64,000 bases of DNA from Comamonas sp. JUb58 (GCF_004364775.1 NZ_SOAL01000013.1:1-64000); one strand, 5' to 3'; counted from the stretch's first letter, positions 1 to 8,986 are shown. Numbers and translations: made by a program. Notes: generated from the letters alone by a model not told the origin.

Positions 1-156
1 CAGCCCATCAATACCATGCGCTTGGTAGCTATTTGTCCACTGACGCAGGAGTGAAGCATGCAAGCCTGCCTGCTCGGCCAAGGCCCTGTTGCTTACCCCT
101 CCTTCCAGATACTTCTGGACCATCTTGAGCTTAAAGCTCTCATCGTATTTCGCCAT
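1..156 (-). CDS. IS3-family transposase OrfA, N-terminal 52 residues (partial)
   Basis: The minus-strand reading frame opens at ATG 156-154 and runs off the window. It starts MAKYDESFKLKMVQKYLEGG and contains a helix-turn-helix (ALAEQAGLHASLLRQW, residues about 26-40) typical of IS3/IS150-group OrfA, the DNA-binding half of a transposase that is normally joined to OrfB by -1 frameshifting. The gene was too close to the edge to appear as a long ORF, but the reading is open for all 156 bases. Family assignment is firm; whether the element is intact is unknown. Confidence 0.82.
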   Translation of the reverse strand, partial: MAKYDESFKLKMVQKYLEGGVSNRALAEQAGLHASLLRQWTNSYQAHGIDGL

Positions 157-207
157 GAAAAACACCCCATTGGTTGGACTGGTGTCCAACTTTTGGGGTG
201 CAGTTCA
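1..207 (-). mobile_element. IS3-family insertion sequence, left part only (cut by window edge)
   Basis: The outer end reads, on the minus strand, TGAACTGCACCCCAAAAG (191-207 reversed), which is the style of terminal repeat seen in IS3/IS150-group elements. The transposase orfA begins 35 bases inside it at 156. Only the promoter end and the first 52 codons lie in the window, so the other terminal repeat, orfB and any target duplication cannot be assessed. It sits 41 bases from the stop codon of the DsbD-like gene. Confidence 0.8.
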
Positions 208-248
208 CAACCGGCGCTTTTCTTATGGGGAGTGCTGTGAACAGCGGC

Positions 249-2489
249 TTAGAGCTGCGTCACTGCATCCACCACTTCCTTGACGCTCAGCACCTCGGAC
301 AGGATCTGCGGCGCCTTGCCCGGTGCATACAGCACATAGACCGGCACGCCGCTGCGGCCCAGCTGGTTCAGCGCCTGGGTGATCGCAGGGTCCTGGCGGG
401 TCCAGTCGGCGCGCAGCAGGTTCACCTGCTTGTTCTCAAAGGCGGCCAGCACCTGGCTGTCGCTCAAGGTGGTGCGCTTGTTGTACTGGCAGGTGACGCA
501 CCAGGCTGCGGTGAAATCCACAAACACCGGCTTGCCAGTGGCATTGATCTCGCTGACCTTCTGCGCCGACCAGGGCTGCCACAGCGCGCCGCTGGCCTGT
601 TGGCCGGGCGCGGGGGCGGGCGTGGTCAGGTTGTGGCCCATCGCAGTGGCCAGGTAGAGGCCACCGGCCAGCGACAGCACGGCAAAGCCCCAGCGCGCAC
701 GGCCTTGCAAGCCGAGCGCCCAGACCAGGGCCGCCAGCAGCACCAGCAAGGCCAGCAGCGTAGCCGCGCCATCGATGCCGCTTTGCTGGCCCAGCACCCA
801 GACCAGCCAGACCACGGTGGCGAACATCGGGAAGGCCATCGCGCGGCGGAAGGTGTCCATCCAGGCGCCTGGGCGTGGCAGCCAGCGCACCACGGCGGGG
901 ATCCAGCTGGCCAGCAGATAGGGTGCGGCCATGCCCAGGCCCAGCGCGGCAAACACCAGCAAGGCCTCGGCAGCCGGCATGCTGACGGCCAGGCCCATTG
1001 ATGCACCCATGAACGGTGCCGTGCAGGGCGAGGCAATGGCCACGGCCAGCACACCGCTCAGGAAGGCATTGGTAACAGGGCTCTTGGCCTGCTTGCCTGC
1101 CAGGCTGCTGGGCACAAAACTGCCAAACTCAAACATGCCCGCCAGGTTGAGGCCAATCACGGTAAACAGCGCTGCCAGCGCGGCAATGACCAGCGGCGAC
1201 TGCAACTGGAAGCCCCAGCCCAGCTGCTGGCCGGCAGAGCGCAGCGCCAGCAACAGCGCGCCCAGCGCCAGGAAGGACAGCACCACGCCCGCCGTGTAGG
1301 CCAGGCCGGCTTGGCGCTGGTCGCGCAACTGGCTGCCGTGGGCGGTAAAGCCCAGCACCTTGAGCGCCAGTATCGGGAACACGCAGGGCATCAGGTTCAG
1401 GATCAGGCCGCCGATGAGGGCGCCCAGCAGTGCCAGCCAGAGGCTGCCTGAGGAGACCGGTGCCGCTGCAGCAGCGGACTGTGCATTGTTGGCCAGCGCG
1501 GCCGCCAGCTCGGGCGAGACCTGGGCCACGGCTGCGGCCTTCCATTGGCCGCTGATGGGTGCCACGGTGCGCCAGCCAATGGCACCATCGATAGCACTGT
1601 GCTTATCGGTGGTCAGCACCAGTGGAATGTCCTCCGGCGTCTGGCCCCGGTTGGCCGACAGCGGCACCACGGCCGTCCAGTCCGCGCCCTCCCATTGTTG
1701 GTGGAAGTCCTGGCCGTCCTGCATTGCATGGTGCAAGGTGTCGGGGCTCTCGCTCAGCACCTGCAGGCTTTGGCCCTGCAGCGCAGCGGGCAGGCCGGAG
1801 ACGCGCAGCTTCAGCGTCTCACCATCGACGCTGGCCTGGCTGCTGCCTTGCAGCGCGACGGGCGCCTGGGCATGGGCCTTGGCAAAGCGGTCGGCCAGCA
1901 GCGCAGTGCTGCTCTTGGTGGGGATGGTCAGGCTGAACTGGCCTTCTTCCGGAATACATTCGACGCGGCAGATCAGCCAGTTCGCATGCAGCCGCACCGT
2001 CACATCGCGGGCATCGGCCGAGAAATTGCTGGGGATCTGTACCGTGACGGGCAGCAGCACCTGGCCTTCGTAGCCATAGTTCACCAGGCTGCCAATGCGT
2101 ATCGGGTGGGGCGTGGGCCAGGCGATCTCGCCAGCATCCCAGCCGGGTGGCAACTGCCACTGCAGCTGGGTGGGCAGGCCGGAGTCGCCGGGGTTGGTCC
2201 AGTAGGTATGCCACTCGGGCTGGTGGTCCAGCAGCAGGCCCAGTTCAATGCTTTTGCCGGGCTCAATGCCTTGGGGCGCCAAGGCCACCAGCTCGGCCCG
2301 CACGCGCGGTGTGGTCACCACATTGCTGGAGGAGGCGCTGGAGGCTGTGTCCATCCCGGGGGCGCTGGCGCCGCTGCCAATATTGAGCTTGATCTGGGCT
2401 TGCGCGTGGCCAGCGGTGGCGCACAGCACGAGCAGCATCAGCGTAAAAAAAAGCGCTTCGATCGAGCGGCGCAGGGAAACATGGGGCAT
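249..2489 (-). CDS. dsbD: DsbD-family thiol:disulfide interchange protein (ScsB-like)
   Basis: A 746-residue inner-membrane protein predicted to carry electrons from cytoplasmic thioredoxin to periplasmic thiol proteins. In order: signal peptide (about 1-31), periplasmic alpha domain with a C174/C178 pair, a membrane domain of about eight helices (348-615) with the family motif NLMPCVFP (C369) and ASPCTAPF (C489), and a C-terminal thioredoxin domain with CVTC at 664-667. The ORF is open upstream to 2711, but that extension is not protein-like, so I start at MPHVSLRR (2489), which gives a clean signal peptide. No strong ribosome-binding site is visible. It appears monocistronic. The N-terminal domain looks closer to the ScsB/DUF255-free type than to E. 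coli DsbD, so the substrate may differ. Confidence 0.9.
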   Translation of the reverse strand: MPHVSLRRSIEALFFTLMLLVLCATAGHAQAQIKLNIGSGASAPGMDTASSASSSNVVTTPRVRAELVALAPQGIEPGKSIELGLLLDHQPEWHTYWTNPGDSGLPTQLQWQLPPGWDAGEIAWPTPHPIRIGSLVNYGYEGQVLLPVTVQIPSNFSADARDVTVRLHANWLICRVECIPEEGQFSLTIPTKSSTALLADRFAKAHAQAPVALQGSSQASVDGETLKLRVSGLPAALQGQSLQVLSESPDTLHHAMQDGQDFHQQWEGADWTAVVPLSANRGQTPEDIPLVLTTDKHSAIDGAIGWRTVAPISGQWKAAAVAQVSPELAAALANNAQSAAAAAPVSSGSLWLALLGALIGGLILNLMPCVFPILALKVLGFTAHGSQLRDQRQAGLAYTAGVVLSFLALGALLLALRSAGQQLGWGFQLQSPLVIAALAALFTVIGLNLAGMFEFGSFVPSSLAGKQAKSPVTNAFLSGVLAVAIASPCTAPFMGASMGLAVSMPAAEALLVFAALGLGMAAPYLLASWIPAVVRWLPRPGAWMDTFRRAMAFPMFATVVWLVWVLGQQSGIDGAATLLALLVLLAALVWALGLQGRARWGFAVLSLAGGLYLATAMGHNLTTPAPAPGQQASGALWQPWSAQKVSEINATGKPVFVDFTAAWCVTCQYNKRTTLSDSQVLAAFENKQVNLLRADWTRQDPAITQALNQLGRSGVPVYVLYAPGKAPQILSEVLSVKEVVDAVTQL

Positions 2490-2730
2490 ATCGCGTGGTA
2501 CCTGAAAGTCTGGCGGTGAGAGCACAGGATACGGAGAGAGGTTCCCGGATGATAGAACCTGTTGCAAGTCAGCGCACGCGATGGTGGTGCGTTGTGAGTG
2601 CCCGATCCATAGCCGGGTCCAGACGCAAAAAGGCCGCTGCGGGGCAGCGGCCTGTGCCGGTGGAGCGGGGAGTGTGTGCGCCGCTCCAGGGTCAAGGTGC
2701 CGGCACGTCAAGCGCCAGCGAGCGGAGGCC

Positions 2731-3030
2731 TTATTCGCCTTCCAGGATCGAACCGTTGGCCAGCGCTTGGCGAGCGGCCTGGGTCACTTCAGCACGGCTC
2801 AGTTGGCCCTTGCCTTGTTCGTAGGCGTTCACAGTCGACTGGTTGCCTTGGGCAATCATCGTGTTGGTCTTGCGGGCTTCAGCCAGCTGGGCTTGCACAT
2901 CGGCGCGGCTCACGGCGCTGGTGGCAGAAGCTTGAGGGGCGATGGAACGATCGCCTTCAAAAGGGTTGGCTTGGGCAACGGTAGCACCCAGGGCCAGGGT
3001 TGCGGCGATAGCGAGAATACGTGCGTTCAT
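2731..3030 (-). CDS. DUF4148-type small secreted protein
   Basis: A 99-residue protein with a cleavable signal peptide (about 1-21, ending VAQA) followed by a short hydrophilic body. It has the two repeated motifs of the beta-proteobacterial DUF4148 family, SRADVQAQLAEARK (about 41-54) and LSRAEVTQAARQAL (about 78-91). Such proteins are predicted periplasmic; their role is unknown. An AAAGGAAAG ribosome-binding site lies just upstream of ATG 3030. It is a single gene transcribed away from the AT-rich gap at 3031-3677. Confidence 0.85.
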   Translation of the reverse strand: MNARILAIAATLALGATVAQANPFEGDRSIAPQASATSAVSRADVQAQLAEARKTNTMIAQGNQSTVNAYEQGKGQLSRAEVTQAARQALANGSILEGE

Positions 3031-3256
3031 TTTTCTTTCCTTTGGTATTGCGTTCGGCCTGGTGGTCGACTCGCGTCGTTTTTTGCTGCATCTGCAACCC
3101 GATGTGGCTTGCGCTGCAGCTTTTGTTTAACGATGGAATGAAGTTTATATTGGTATCTATCTTCGATAAATAGCCAAAAATCAAACGGATTGTTCCGAAA
3201 TCTGGGTGAATTAGCTTGGAACTTTTACAAATATGTGACAGCTAACCCTGGTATTA

Positions 3257-3271
3257 ACCCTAGATTAGGGT
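3257..3271. promoter_or_regulatory. Small palindrome, possible operator
   Basis: ACCCTA-GAT-TAGGGT, perfect 6-bp arms around a 3-base spacer, in AT-rich DNA about 230 bases upstream of the DUF4148 gene. It could be a regulator-binding site; nothing identifies the regulator. Confidence 0.3.
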
Positions 3272-3527
3272 ATTTGCCTGGGGTATAAATTGCCTATGTT
3301 TATTTGATATTAAGTAGAAGGAAACTATTAAATAAATAGTGTCATCCGCCTCGCTGCGATCCGCTTGCCATCCGCTGCCTTGGTGGTGCCAGGATCCAGG
3401 CACGGTCTCAGCCATTTGGCGTCCGTAGATGGCGCGCCATGCTGCCATGAACGGGATTGGGCAGCCATCTGCAGCAGCTTGCAGTCTTGCCCGAACACCC
3501 TCTCCAAGACGCCTGCGAGACAAATGG

Positions 3528-3550
3528 CCGCTGCTGCTGAACAGCAGCGG
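3528..3550. repeat. GC-rich hairpin (9-bp arms)
   Basis: CCGCTGCTG-CTGAA-CAGCAGCGG forms a perfect stem-loop, with no T-run on either side, 127 bases upstream of the Bug-type gene. It may fold in the leader RNA; it is not a canonical terminator. Confidence 0.35.
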
Positions 3551-3677
3551 TCCCACCCTGTGCAACCATCAGGTCATAGCGGCTGCGAATGGTGGGATTG
3601 CTGGCAAATATTAGACAGCCCTCGCAGCCCTGCCCACAATGGGCTGACAACAACCGGACAGACACAGGAGACATTGC

Positions 3678-4658
3678 ATGGACATGACCCAGCGCCGCCA
3701 TTTCCTCACCACCCTCGCCGCCGCAGCGGGCGCCGCCAGCGTGCCGCAATGGGCGCAGGCGCAAACGGCCTACCCCAACAAGGCGGTGCGCGTGATCGTG
3801 CCCTTTGCCGCAGGCGGCACCACCGATGTGGTGGCCCGGCTGGTGATGCAGAAAATGGGCGAGCTGATGAAGGGCACCTTTGTCATCGACAACCGGGGCG
3901 GCGCCAACGGCATGATCGGCACCGGCGAAGTGGCCCGCGCACAGGCCGATGGCTACACCCTGCTGTTCAATACCGCCGGTGCCCAGACCCTGAGCCCGGT
4001 GATCTACAAGGCGCCCTATGAGGCCGCTGCCAGCTTTGCGCCGGTGGCCAAGGTCTGCTCGGTGGGCTTCATCATCATCGCCCGCAAGGACCTGCCCGCC
4101 AATTCGCTGCAGGAGCTGATTGCGCTGGCGCAGAACAAGGACAAGCCGCTGACGGCCTCGTCGGGCAGCGCCATCATCAACCTGATCACCGAGCAGTTCA
4201 AGCATGTGATCAAGGCGCCGCAGATCATCAACGCGCAGTACAAGGGCACCAGCCCGCAGATGCAGGCCGTGGTGTCCGGCGAGGTGGATTTCTCCTTCGA
4301 CTCCTTTGCGGCTGTGGAGATGATCAAGGCCGGCAAGGTCAAGGCGCTGGCCGTGGTGCTGCCCCAGCGTGCCGCGTCCTTCCCCGATGTGCCGACCCTG
4401 GTCGAGCTGGGTGTCAAGGACATGGAGTTCAGCTCCTGGGCCGGCTTGCTCGCGCCCAAGGGCACACCCAAGGAAATCGTCGCCGCCCTGTCGCAGAACA
4501 TCGACAAGGTCATGCAGATGCCCGATGTGCTGGCCAAGCTCAAGCAGTACGACTACATCCCCGTGAAGACCACGCCCGAGAGCTTTGCGCAGGAGATCCA
4601 GGCCGAGACCGACCGCTGGAAGCAGGTGGTCAAGTCGACGGGCTTCAAGATCGAATAA
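3678..4658 (+). CDS. Bug/TctC-family periplasmic substrate-binding protein
   Basis: 326 residues. Bug proteins are extracytoplasmic binding proteins for carboxylates and similar small anions, feeding tripartite tricarboxylate (TctAB) or other carriers. The signal peptide carries a twin-arginine motif (TQRRHFL, residues 4-10) and ends near WAQAQ (about 29), so Tat export is likely. The mature start, YPNKAVRVIVPFAAGGTTD, and the later DNRGGANG and ADGYTLL segments are hallmarks of the family. GGAG at 3667-3670 sits 7 bases before the start. No tctA or tctB gene is nearby, so it is an orphan, as is common in this lineage. The ligand cannot be read from sequence. The gene is convergent with the TRAP operon across a shared terminator. 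Confidence 0.9.
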   Translation: MDMTQRRHFLTTLAAAAGAASVPQWAQAQTAYPNKAVRVIVPFAAGGTTDVVARLVMQKMGELMKGTFVIDNRGGANGMIGTGEVARAQADGYTLLFNTAGAQTLSPVIYKAPYEAAASFAPVAKVCSVGFIIIARKDLPANSLQELIALAQNKDKPLTASSGSAIINLITEQFKHVIKAPQIINAQYKGTSPQMQAVVSGEVDFSFDSFAAVEMIKAGKVKALAVVLPQRAASFPDVPTLVELGVKDMEFSSWAGLLAPKGTPKEIVAALSQNIDKVMQMPDVLAKLKQYDYIPVKTTPESFAQEIQAETDRWKQVVKSTGFKIE

Positions 4659-4712
4659 GGGCGGCAGCCTGCTGCGCTGCAGGCAGGCGAGGCCTGAAGC
4701 AGCGGCCATAAA

Positions 4713-4740
4713 AAAGCCACCGGCTTCAACCGGTGGCTTT
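4713..4740. terminator. Bidirectional intrinsic terminator
   Basis: AAAGCCACCGG-CTTCAA-CCGGTGGCTTT, an 11-bp perfect stem flanked by A-run and T-run, between the convergent Bug-type gene (ends 4658) and TRAP operon (ends 4761). Confidence 0.88.
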
Positions 4741-4760
4741 GTCGTTGAGGCCTGCAGCGC

Positions 4761-5798
4761 TTACTGCTTGCGTGCAGCAATCGCCTTCTCGGCGGCGGTC
4801 ACCAGGTCGGCGCCCACTTGCTGCTTCCACTTGTCATACACCGGGCGGGTGGCCTTCACAAAGGCCTCGCGCTCGGCAGCGCTCAGCTCGGTCACGGTGA
4901 CGCCATTGGCGCTCAGTTCCTTGACCAGGGGCTTGTCCGCCTCGATCATGCCTTTGCGCGCAATGGCGATTTCTTCCTGGCCGGCTTCGATGGCGGCCTG
5001 GCGCACGATGTCCTGGTCGGCCTTGCTCCAGCTGGCCCAGATGTCCTTGTTCACGACAAAGATCAGCGGGTCATTGATGTAGCCCCAGAGGGTCATGTAC
5101 TTCTGGCCCACGGTGTTGAGCTTGGCCGCCTGGTAGACGGCTACCGGGTTCTCCTGGCCGTCCACGGCGCCGCTGGCCATCGCAGGCTGGGCATCGGCCC
5201 AGCTCATCTGCGTGGGGTTGGCGCCCAGCGCACTGAAGGTGTCCACAAACAGCGGCGAGCCGACCACGCGGATCTTGAGGCCCTTCATGTCGGCAGGGGT
5301 CTTGATCGCATGCTTGGAGTTGGAGATTTCGCGGTAGCCGTTCTCACCCCAGGCCAGGGGCACCACGCCGGCTTTTTCCAGGCGGGCAAACAGGCGCTTG
5401 CCGGGCTCGCCCTGGGTCAGCGCATCGGCTGCGGCATAGTCGGGCATTAGAAACGGCAGCGCAAACAGGTTCAGCTCTTTGATTTGCGGCGACCAGTTCA
5501 GGGTGGAGCCGACCGCCATGTCGATCACGCCCTGGCGCAGTGCCGAGAACTCCCGCGTCTGGTCGCCCTGCACCAGCGACACGCCGGGGTAGAGCTTGAT
5601 GTTGATGCGGCCCTGCGTGCGCTCGCGCACCTTGTTGGCCCAGATCTCGCCGCCCTTGCCCCAGGGGAAGGCCGTGCCCAGCACCAGCGACATGCGGTAC
5701 TCGCTTTTGTAGTTGCCCTGGGCCTGCACGGCGGGGGCGGCAAAGCTCAGCGCCGCAGCGGCGGCCAAGGCGGTGGCGAGGAATTGACGGGTTTTCAT
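4761..5798 (-). CDS. dctP: TRAP transporter substrate-binding protein DctP
   Basis: 345 residues. This is the periplasmic receptor of a TRAP system, which imports carboxylates or related solutes using the sodium/proton gradient through DctQM. A signal peptide (about 1-26, ending VQAQ) precedes a DctP fold. Family landmarks include LKIRVVGSPLF, the conserved arginine region that salt-bridges a carboxylate, and GAVDGQENPV, the stretch just after it. CGGAG lies 8 bases upstream of ATG 5798. It is the last gene of a dctQ-dctM-dctP operon, 89 bases after dctM. The ligand is unknown. Confidence 0.92.
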   Translation of the reverse strand: MKTRQFLATALAAAAALSFAAPAVQAQGNYKSEYRMSLVLGTAFPWGKGGEIWANKVRERTQGRINIKLYPGVSLVQGDQTREFSALRQGVIDMAVGSTLNWSPQIKELNLFALPFLMPDYAAADALTQGEPGKRLFARLEKAGVVPLAWGENGYREISNSKHAIKTPADMKGLKIRVVGSPLFVDTFSALGANPTQMSWADAQPAMASGAVDGQENPVAVYQAAKLNTVGQKYMTLWGYINDPLIFVVNKDIWASWSKADQDIVRQAAIEAGQEEIAIARKGMIEADKPLVKELSANGVTVTELSAAEREAFVKATRPVYDKWKQQVGADLVTAAEKAIAARKQ

Positions 5799-5887
5799 GG
5801 TGTTGTCTCCGGGTGGTTCAAGGGGAAATTGTGCAAATCCAGGGGCTGGGTCGCGGCGTTGGCGCCTGTACCCAGCCCGGGCTCCAA

Positions 5888-7186
5888 TCAGTAGCCCAGC
5901 TTGGCGGGCAGCCACAGGGCCAGTTGCGGGAAGGCGATGACCAGCACCATCACGCAGAACATCGCAAACAGCATCCAGCCGACCCAGCGCACGGTCGATT
6001 CCATGCGCACGCCGGCAATGCGGCAGCTGACCATCAGGTTCACCGCCAGCGGCGGGGTGAACTGGCCCAGCGCCACCTTCAGGGTCAGGATCACGCCAAA
6101 CCAGACGGGGTCCCAGTGGTAGTGCTGCATGATGGGCATCAACAGCGGCACAAAGATCAGGAAGATGGAGATGCCGTCGAGGAACATGCCCACGGTGATC
6201 AGCATCAGGATCAGCAGCGCCATCACACCCCATTCGCCCAGGCCCGAGTTGACGATGGCCGTGGTGATCGGGTCGATCACGCCCAAGGTCGACAGCGAGA
6301 ACGCGAAGATGCCGGCCAGCGAGACGACGATCAGGATCACCGCCGACAGTTCGCCAGCCTCGCGCAGGATGGGGAACAGATCGCGCACACCAATCGTGCG
6401 GTGCACGACCATGCCGACGAAGAGGCCGTAGAACACCGCGACCACGGCCGCTTCGGTTGGCGTGAACCAGCCCATGCGCATGCCTCCCAGGATCAGCACC
6501 GGCGCGGCCAGGCCCCAGGCCGCTTCGCGCAGGCTCTTCCAGAACTCGGGGCGGGGCAGGCTGGCTTCCAGTGCGCCCATCTTGTGCTTGCGCGACATCC
6601 AGACCGCCGGGACGATCAGCGCCAGGCCTGCCAGAATGCCGGGGATCATGCCGGCCGCAAACAGCGCCGGGACCGAGGCACCCGGCACCAGCACCGAGTA
6701 GATGATGAAGGCCACCGAAGGTGGAATTAGGATATCGGTGGCCGCAGCGGCACCGACCACGCTGGCCGAGAAGCTGCCGGGGTAGCCGGCGCGGCGCATC
6801 GCCGCAATCATCACGCCGCCCACCGCCGCCGCATTGGCGGGGCCGGAGCCCGAGATACCGCCCAGGAACATGGCCACGGCAATGGCCACCAGCGGCAGCA
6901 TGCCCGGGCCGCGCCCGACGATGGCCACGGCAAAGTTGACCAGCCGCAGCGCCACGCCGGAGCGGTCAAAGATCGAGCCCACCAGCACAAACATCGGGAT
7001 GGCCAGCAGCGGGTACTTGCCCAGGCCGGCGTAGAAGTTCTGCGGAATGGCCAGCAGGCCAAACCATTGCGCATCGGCATTGGCCAGCGCAATGGCCACG
7101 GCGCCCGCCAGGCCCAGCGCGGCGCCAATGGGCACGCCCAGCAGCATCAGCGCGATAAAGCCGATAAAGAGCAGGGTGGCAATCAT
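5888..7186 (-). CDS. dctM: TRAP transporter large permease DctM
   Basis: 432 residues, hydrophobic throughout with about 12 predicted membrane segments. It is the ion-coupled translocation subunit of the TRAP system. Family motifs visible are GVPIGAALGLAG near the N-terminus, GGISGSGPANAAAVGG (about 109-124) and ILIPPSVAFIIY. The start codon (7184-7186) overlaps the dctQ stop by 4 bases (ATGA), implying translational coupling. Length and motif order match an intact DctM. Confidence 0.95.
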   Translation of the reverse strand: MIATLLFIGFIALMLLGVPIGAALGLAGAVAIALANADAQWFGLLAIPQNFYAGLGKYPLLAIPMFVLVGSIFDRSGVALRLVNFAVAIVGRGPGMLPLVAIAVAMFLGGISGSGPANAAAVGGVMIAAMRRAGYPGSFSASVVGAAAATDILIPPSVAFIIYSVLVPGASVPALFAAGMIPGILAGLALIVPAVWMSRKHKMGALEASLPRPEFWKSLREAAWGLAAPVLILGGMRMGWFTPTEAAVVAVFYGLFVGMVVHRTIGVRDLFPILREAGELSAVILIVVSLAGIFAFSLSTLGVIDPITTAIVNSGLGEWGVMALLILMLITVGMFLDGISIFLIFVPLLMPIMQHYHWDPVWFGVILTLKVALGQFTPPLAVNLMVSCRIAGVRMESTVRWVGWMLFAMFCVMVLVIAFPQLALWLPAKLGY

Positions 7187-7767
7187 GCGTGCTCCTTATT
7201 GGCAGCATCGCTGCCTTCGGAGAACACATGGGCAAAGCTGGCCCGGCCCTGGCGCACATACAGGCCCAGCGCGCGCAGGGTGATCAGCGCAGAGAACACC
7301 GGCAGCCAGATGGAGTACCACCACTGCGGCACGCCAATGCCGGGCGAGGTTTCCTCGTAGCGGTAGTCGTCATACACGACGCGGATGCTGAGCACGCAGA
7401 TCAGCGCAAACAGCAGGGCCACCGTCAAGGCGCCAAAGCGGGCAAAGGCCTTGCGCCGGCGCGCGTCGCCACGCTCGGCAAAGTATTCGATGCGGATATG
7501 CAGGTTGCGCGCCACCGCTGCCGAGCCGGCCACCATGGCCAGCAGGATCATCAGGAACACCGAGATCTCCTCGGTCCAGGCAAAGGAGCCATCGGTGAAA
7601 TAGCGCACGATGACATTGCCAAAGGTGATGAGCGCCAGCAGCGCCATGATCACGACCGTGAGCCAGTCTTCCAGCCACAGCCCTTTGGCTGGGGCGGGCT
7701 CGCTGGGGAGGGAGGAGGAAGGGTCAGCGCTGCTGCCGCCCGAAGCATGAGGGGAGGGTGATGCCAT
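7183..7767 (-). CDS. dctQ: TRAP transporter small permease DctQ
   Basis: 194 residues with four predicted membrane helices after a polar N-terminal tail of about 30 residues. DctQ is the small membrane partner of DctM. The family signature is WTEEISVFLMILLAMVAGSA followed by HIRIEYF. The frame is open further upstream to 8130, but that part overlaps the promoter region and LysR gene, so MASPSPHA at 7767 is the start. It is the first gene of the TRAP operon and diverges from the HypT-like regulator, its probable controller. Confidence 0.9.
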   Translation of the reverse strand: MASPSPHASGGSSADPSSSLPSEPAPAKGLWLEDWLTVVIMALLALITFGNVIVRYFTDGSFAWTEEISVFLMILLAMVAGSAAVARNLHIRIEYFAERGDARRRKAFARFGALTVALLFALICVLSIRVVYDDYRYEETSPGIGVPQWWYSIWLPVFSALITLRALGLYVRQGRASFAHVFSEGSDAANKEHA

Positions 7768-7841
7768 AACAACCGGTCGCGAGAGGGCTTGGCAGAGCCA
7801 AGGGTGAATGCGGAAAACACAAACCGCCTTGTGGGCGGACC

Positions 7842-7865
7842 ATCGGTATCGGATAGATCGGTATC
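7842..7865. promoter_or_regulatory. Direct repeat in dctQ-lysR intergenic region, possible regulator site
   Basis: ATCGGTATC occurs twice with a 15-base period (7842-7850 and 7857-7865), 75-98 bases upstream of dctQ. A separate perfect 12-bp palindrome, GGCTTGCAAGCC, lies at 7926-7937. Both sit between divergent genes, where LysR-type regulators usually bind. No factor has been shown to bind here. Confidence 0.35.
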
Positions 7866-8047
7866 TGCGGCAGCGCCGCGCCTGGCAGGTGGGCCAGTGG
7901 GGCCCGATTATGGCCTCGAACGGAGGGCTTGCAAGCCATCCTTTTCCCGGGGATGGGCTGCCGCAGTCGCGCTTGTTGCGGGCGCTGGCCATCCATCTGG
8001 CCCGCCAACTTGCAGCAGACGCCCATTGGCGTGTGGATAATGCGCGG

Positions 8048-8986
8048 ATGGAAACCAAGTGGCTTGAAGATTTTGTGAGTCTGGCGGAAACGCGCAGTTT
8101 CAGCCGGTCGGCGCAGTTGCGCCATGTCACCCAGCCGGCATTCTCTCGGCGGATTCAGGCGCTGGAGTCCTGGGCAGGGGCCGATCTGGTGGACCGCAGC
8201 TCCTACCCGACGCGGCTGACGCCGGCGGGCAAGACGCTGTACAACCAGGCCATCGAGATCCTGCAGGCGGTGCAAAGCACGCGCGCCATGCTGCGGGTGC
8301 ACTCGTCCTCGGGCAAGGACATCATCGACTTTGCCGTGCCCCACACCCTGGCCTTCACCTTCTTCCCCACCTGGGTCTCGGGCCTGCGCAATGACTTTGG
8401 GCTGTTCAAGAGCCGCTTGATCGCCCTCAATGTGCACGATGCGGTGATGCGCCTGGTCGAAGGCGGCTGTGACCTGCTGATTGCCTACCACCACGAATCC
8501 CAGCCCATCCAGCTGGACCCGCAGCGCTATGAAATGGTGAGCCTGGGCCGCGAGGTGATGGCGCCGTATTGCAAGCCGGGGCTCGATGGCCTGCCGCTGT
8601 TCCTGCTGCCCGGCGCGGCCGAGGTGCCTTTGCCCTTCCTGGGCTATGCGCCCGGCGCCTACCTGAGCCGGGTGACCGACCTAGCCCTCAAGCAGGCGCC
8701 TGAGCCCGCCTATCTGGACCGGGTCTACGAGACCGACATGGCCGAAGGCTTGAAAGCCATGGCGATGGAAGGGCATGGCCTGGCCTTCCTGCCGCAAAGC
8801 GCGGCCAAGAAGGAGCTCAAGGCCAAGAAGTTGGTGCGTGCCGACTACCCCAGCTCGGCCCAGTGGGAGGTGGCGATGGATGTGCGCGCCTACCGCGAAA
8901 AGCCCCAGTCCAGCGACGCGGTCAAAACCGGCGCGCAGGCGCTCTGGGACTACCTCGTCTCCCGCAACACTGCCAGTAATCCATGA
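8048..8986 (+). CDS. LysR-family transcriptional regulator, HypT (YjiE)-like
   Basis: 312 residues. The N-terminal winged helix-turn-helix begins METKWLEDFVSLAETRSFSR and includes QPAFSRRIQALE, closely matching the start of E. coli HypT, the hypochlorite-responsive LysR protein. The effector domain follows (about 90-300). Its context differs from HypT: it diverges from a TRAP operon, so it may sense the transported solute instead. The longer open frame from 7808 lacks support; ATG 8048 is where LysR homology begins. Regulator class is certain; the inducer is not. Confidence 0.88.
   Translation: METKWLEDFVSLAETRSFSRSAQLRHVTQPAFSRRIQALESWAGADLVDRSSYPTRLTPAGKTLYNQAIEILQAVQSTRAMLRVHSSSGKDIIDFAVPHTLAFTFFPTWVSGLRNDFGLFKSRLIALNVHDAVMRLVEGGCDLLIAYHHESQPIQLDPQRYEMVSLGREVMAPYCKPGLDGLPLFLLPGAAEVPLPFLGYAPGAYLSRVTDLALKQAPEPAYLDRVYETDMAEGLKAMAMEGHGLAFLPQSAAKKELKAKKLVRADYPSSAQWEVAMDVRAYREKPQSSDAVKTGAQALWDYLVSRNTASNP

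Larger units (their letters stand above)
3031..3677. other. 647-bp intergenic region, partly AT-rich
   Basis: No gene can be supported here. 3130-3345 is clearly more AT-rich than its surroundings and carries a small palindrome (3257-3271), so it probably holds the DUF4148 promoter. 3346-3660 is GC-rich again and includes a hairpin with 9-bp arms (3528-3550). The short ORFs across it have no ribosome-binding site and no protein-like composition. Confidence 0.6.

Noticed and set aside
1545..2519. 324-residue ORF antisense to the dsbD-like gene
   Set aside because: Shadow with alanine/glutamine/glycine bias; the DsbD reading is decisive.
3260..3565. 101-residue minus-strand ORF upstream of the Bug-type gene
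   Set aside because: Runs through AT-rich promoter DNA and a hairpin, with no protein-like features.
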